41,099 nucleotides of DNA, from assembly GCA_045629305.1 (NCBI GenBank), contig JAZQQZ010000026.1:1-41099 (forward strand), read 5' to 3'. The DNA comes from UBA1227 sp045629305 (GTDB taxonomy: Bacteria > Bacillota > Clostridia > Oscillospirales > Acutalibacteraceae). The position numbers were made by a program, and so were the translations under genes. Under the pieces are notes generated by a model, which did not search any database, was not told the origin of the DNA, and worked only from the letters and a program-made list of their open reading frames with translations. This document shows, in pieces, positions 41,081 to 41,099 of the stretch; position 1 is the stretch's first letter, and each line of letters opens with the position of its first letter.

Positions 41081-41099
41081 AGTGGTTCCCTCCTTAATT

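Noticed and set aside
1..41099. CRISPR arrays, tRNA or rRNA genes, insertion sequences
   Set aside because: No regularly spaced repeats, cloverleaf-like sequences, rRNA stretches or transposase genes were seen on reading either strand.

Overview
The window looks like a chromosomal segment of an anaerobic, low-to-mid GC Firmicute, most likely of the Lachnospiraceae (Butyrivibrio/Pseudobutyrivibrio-like; the family is inferred from gene content, not from a database search). Supporting features are strong AGGAGG-type ribosome binding sites, a cytosolic multi-cluster [FeFe]-hydrogenase paired with a GltD-like flavoprotein, rubrerythrin, an FHA-RodA-PBP cassette, zinc-type S14 and a zinc-lid adenylate kinase. 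No tRNA, rRNA, CRISPR array or insertion sequence was seen.

Layout. 1-1680: end of a MerR/TipAS regulator, a CDP-alcohol phosphatidyltransferase, a VOC protein and a GNAT acetyltransferase; Leu codon use differs from the rest, so this may be acquired DNA. 1783-3403: a DUF2804 protein and a low-molecular-weight tyrosine phosphatase. 3468-7775: the sbcD-sbcC nuclease operon, flanked on both sides by tiny genes for double-glycine-leader peptides. 7816-12769: a TauE/SafE permease, two cytosolic esterase/lipase genes, a NUDIX hydrolase, rubrerythrin and an unknown membrane protein. 12807-15074: a hybrid sensor kinase. 15231-21110: a peptide export and sigma-factor operon. 21172-23797: an ECF-transporter S component, a STAS protein, ThrH, a YfbR-type HD phosphatase and two small proteins. 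23904-27451: hydrogenase operon. 27633-31050: FHA, RodA/FtsW and class B PBP. 31122-41080: the spc and alpha ribosomal operons on the minus strand, L14 to L17, with secY, adk, map and infA.

The main discovery is a dispersed peptide-secretion regulon. The operon at 15231-20848 encodes a Cys-rich PAS protein, a severely shortened NHLM-type HlyD adaptor, a C39-peptidase ABC exporter, a second NHLM-type ABC protein and an ECF-like sigma factor. Four intergenic sites share the same two-part element, GTAGCC-N16-CGTATR, with identical spacing and 34-42 bases from the following start codon. Three precede genes for small Cys-free precursors with C39-type leaders (minus-strand 3623-3468, 7596-7775, 20925-21110). 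The fourth precedes the unknown membrane protein at 11939. My model is that the housekeeping sigma factor drives the exporter-sigma operon, and the operon's sigma factor then drives the peptide genes and a possible immunity or receptor protein. No peptide-modifying enzyme and no anti-sigma factor is visible in the window.
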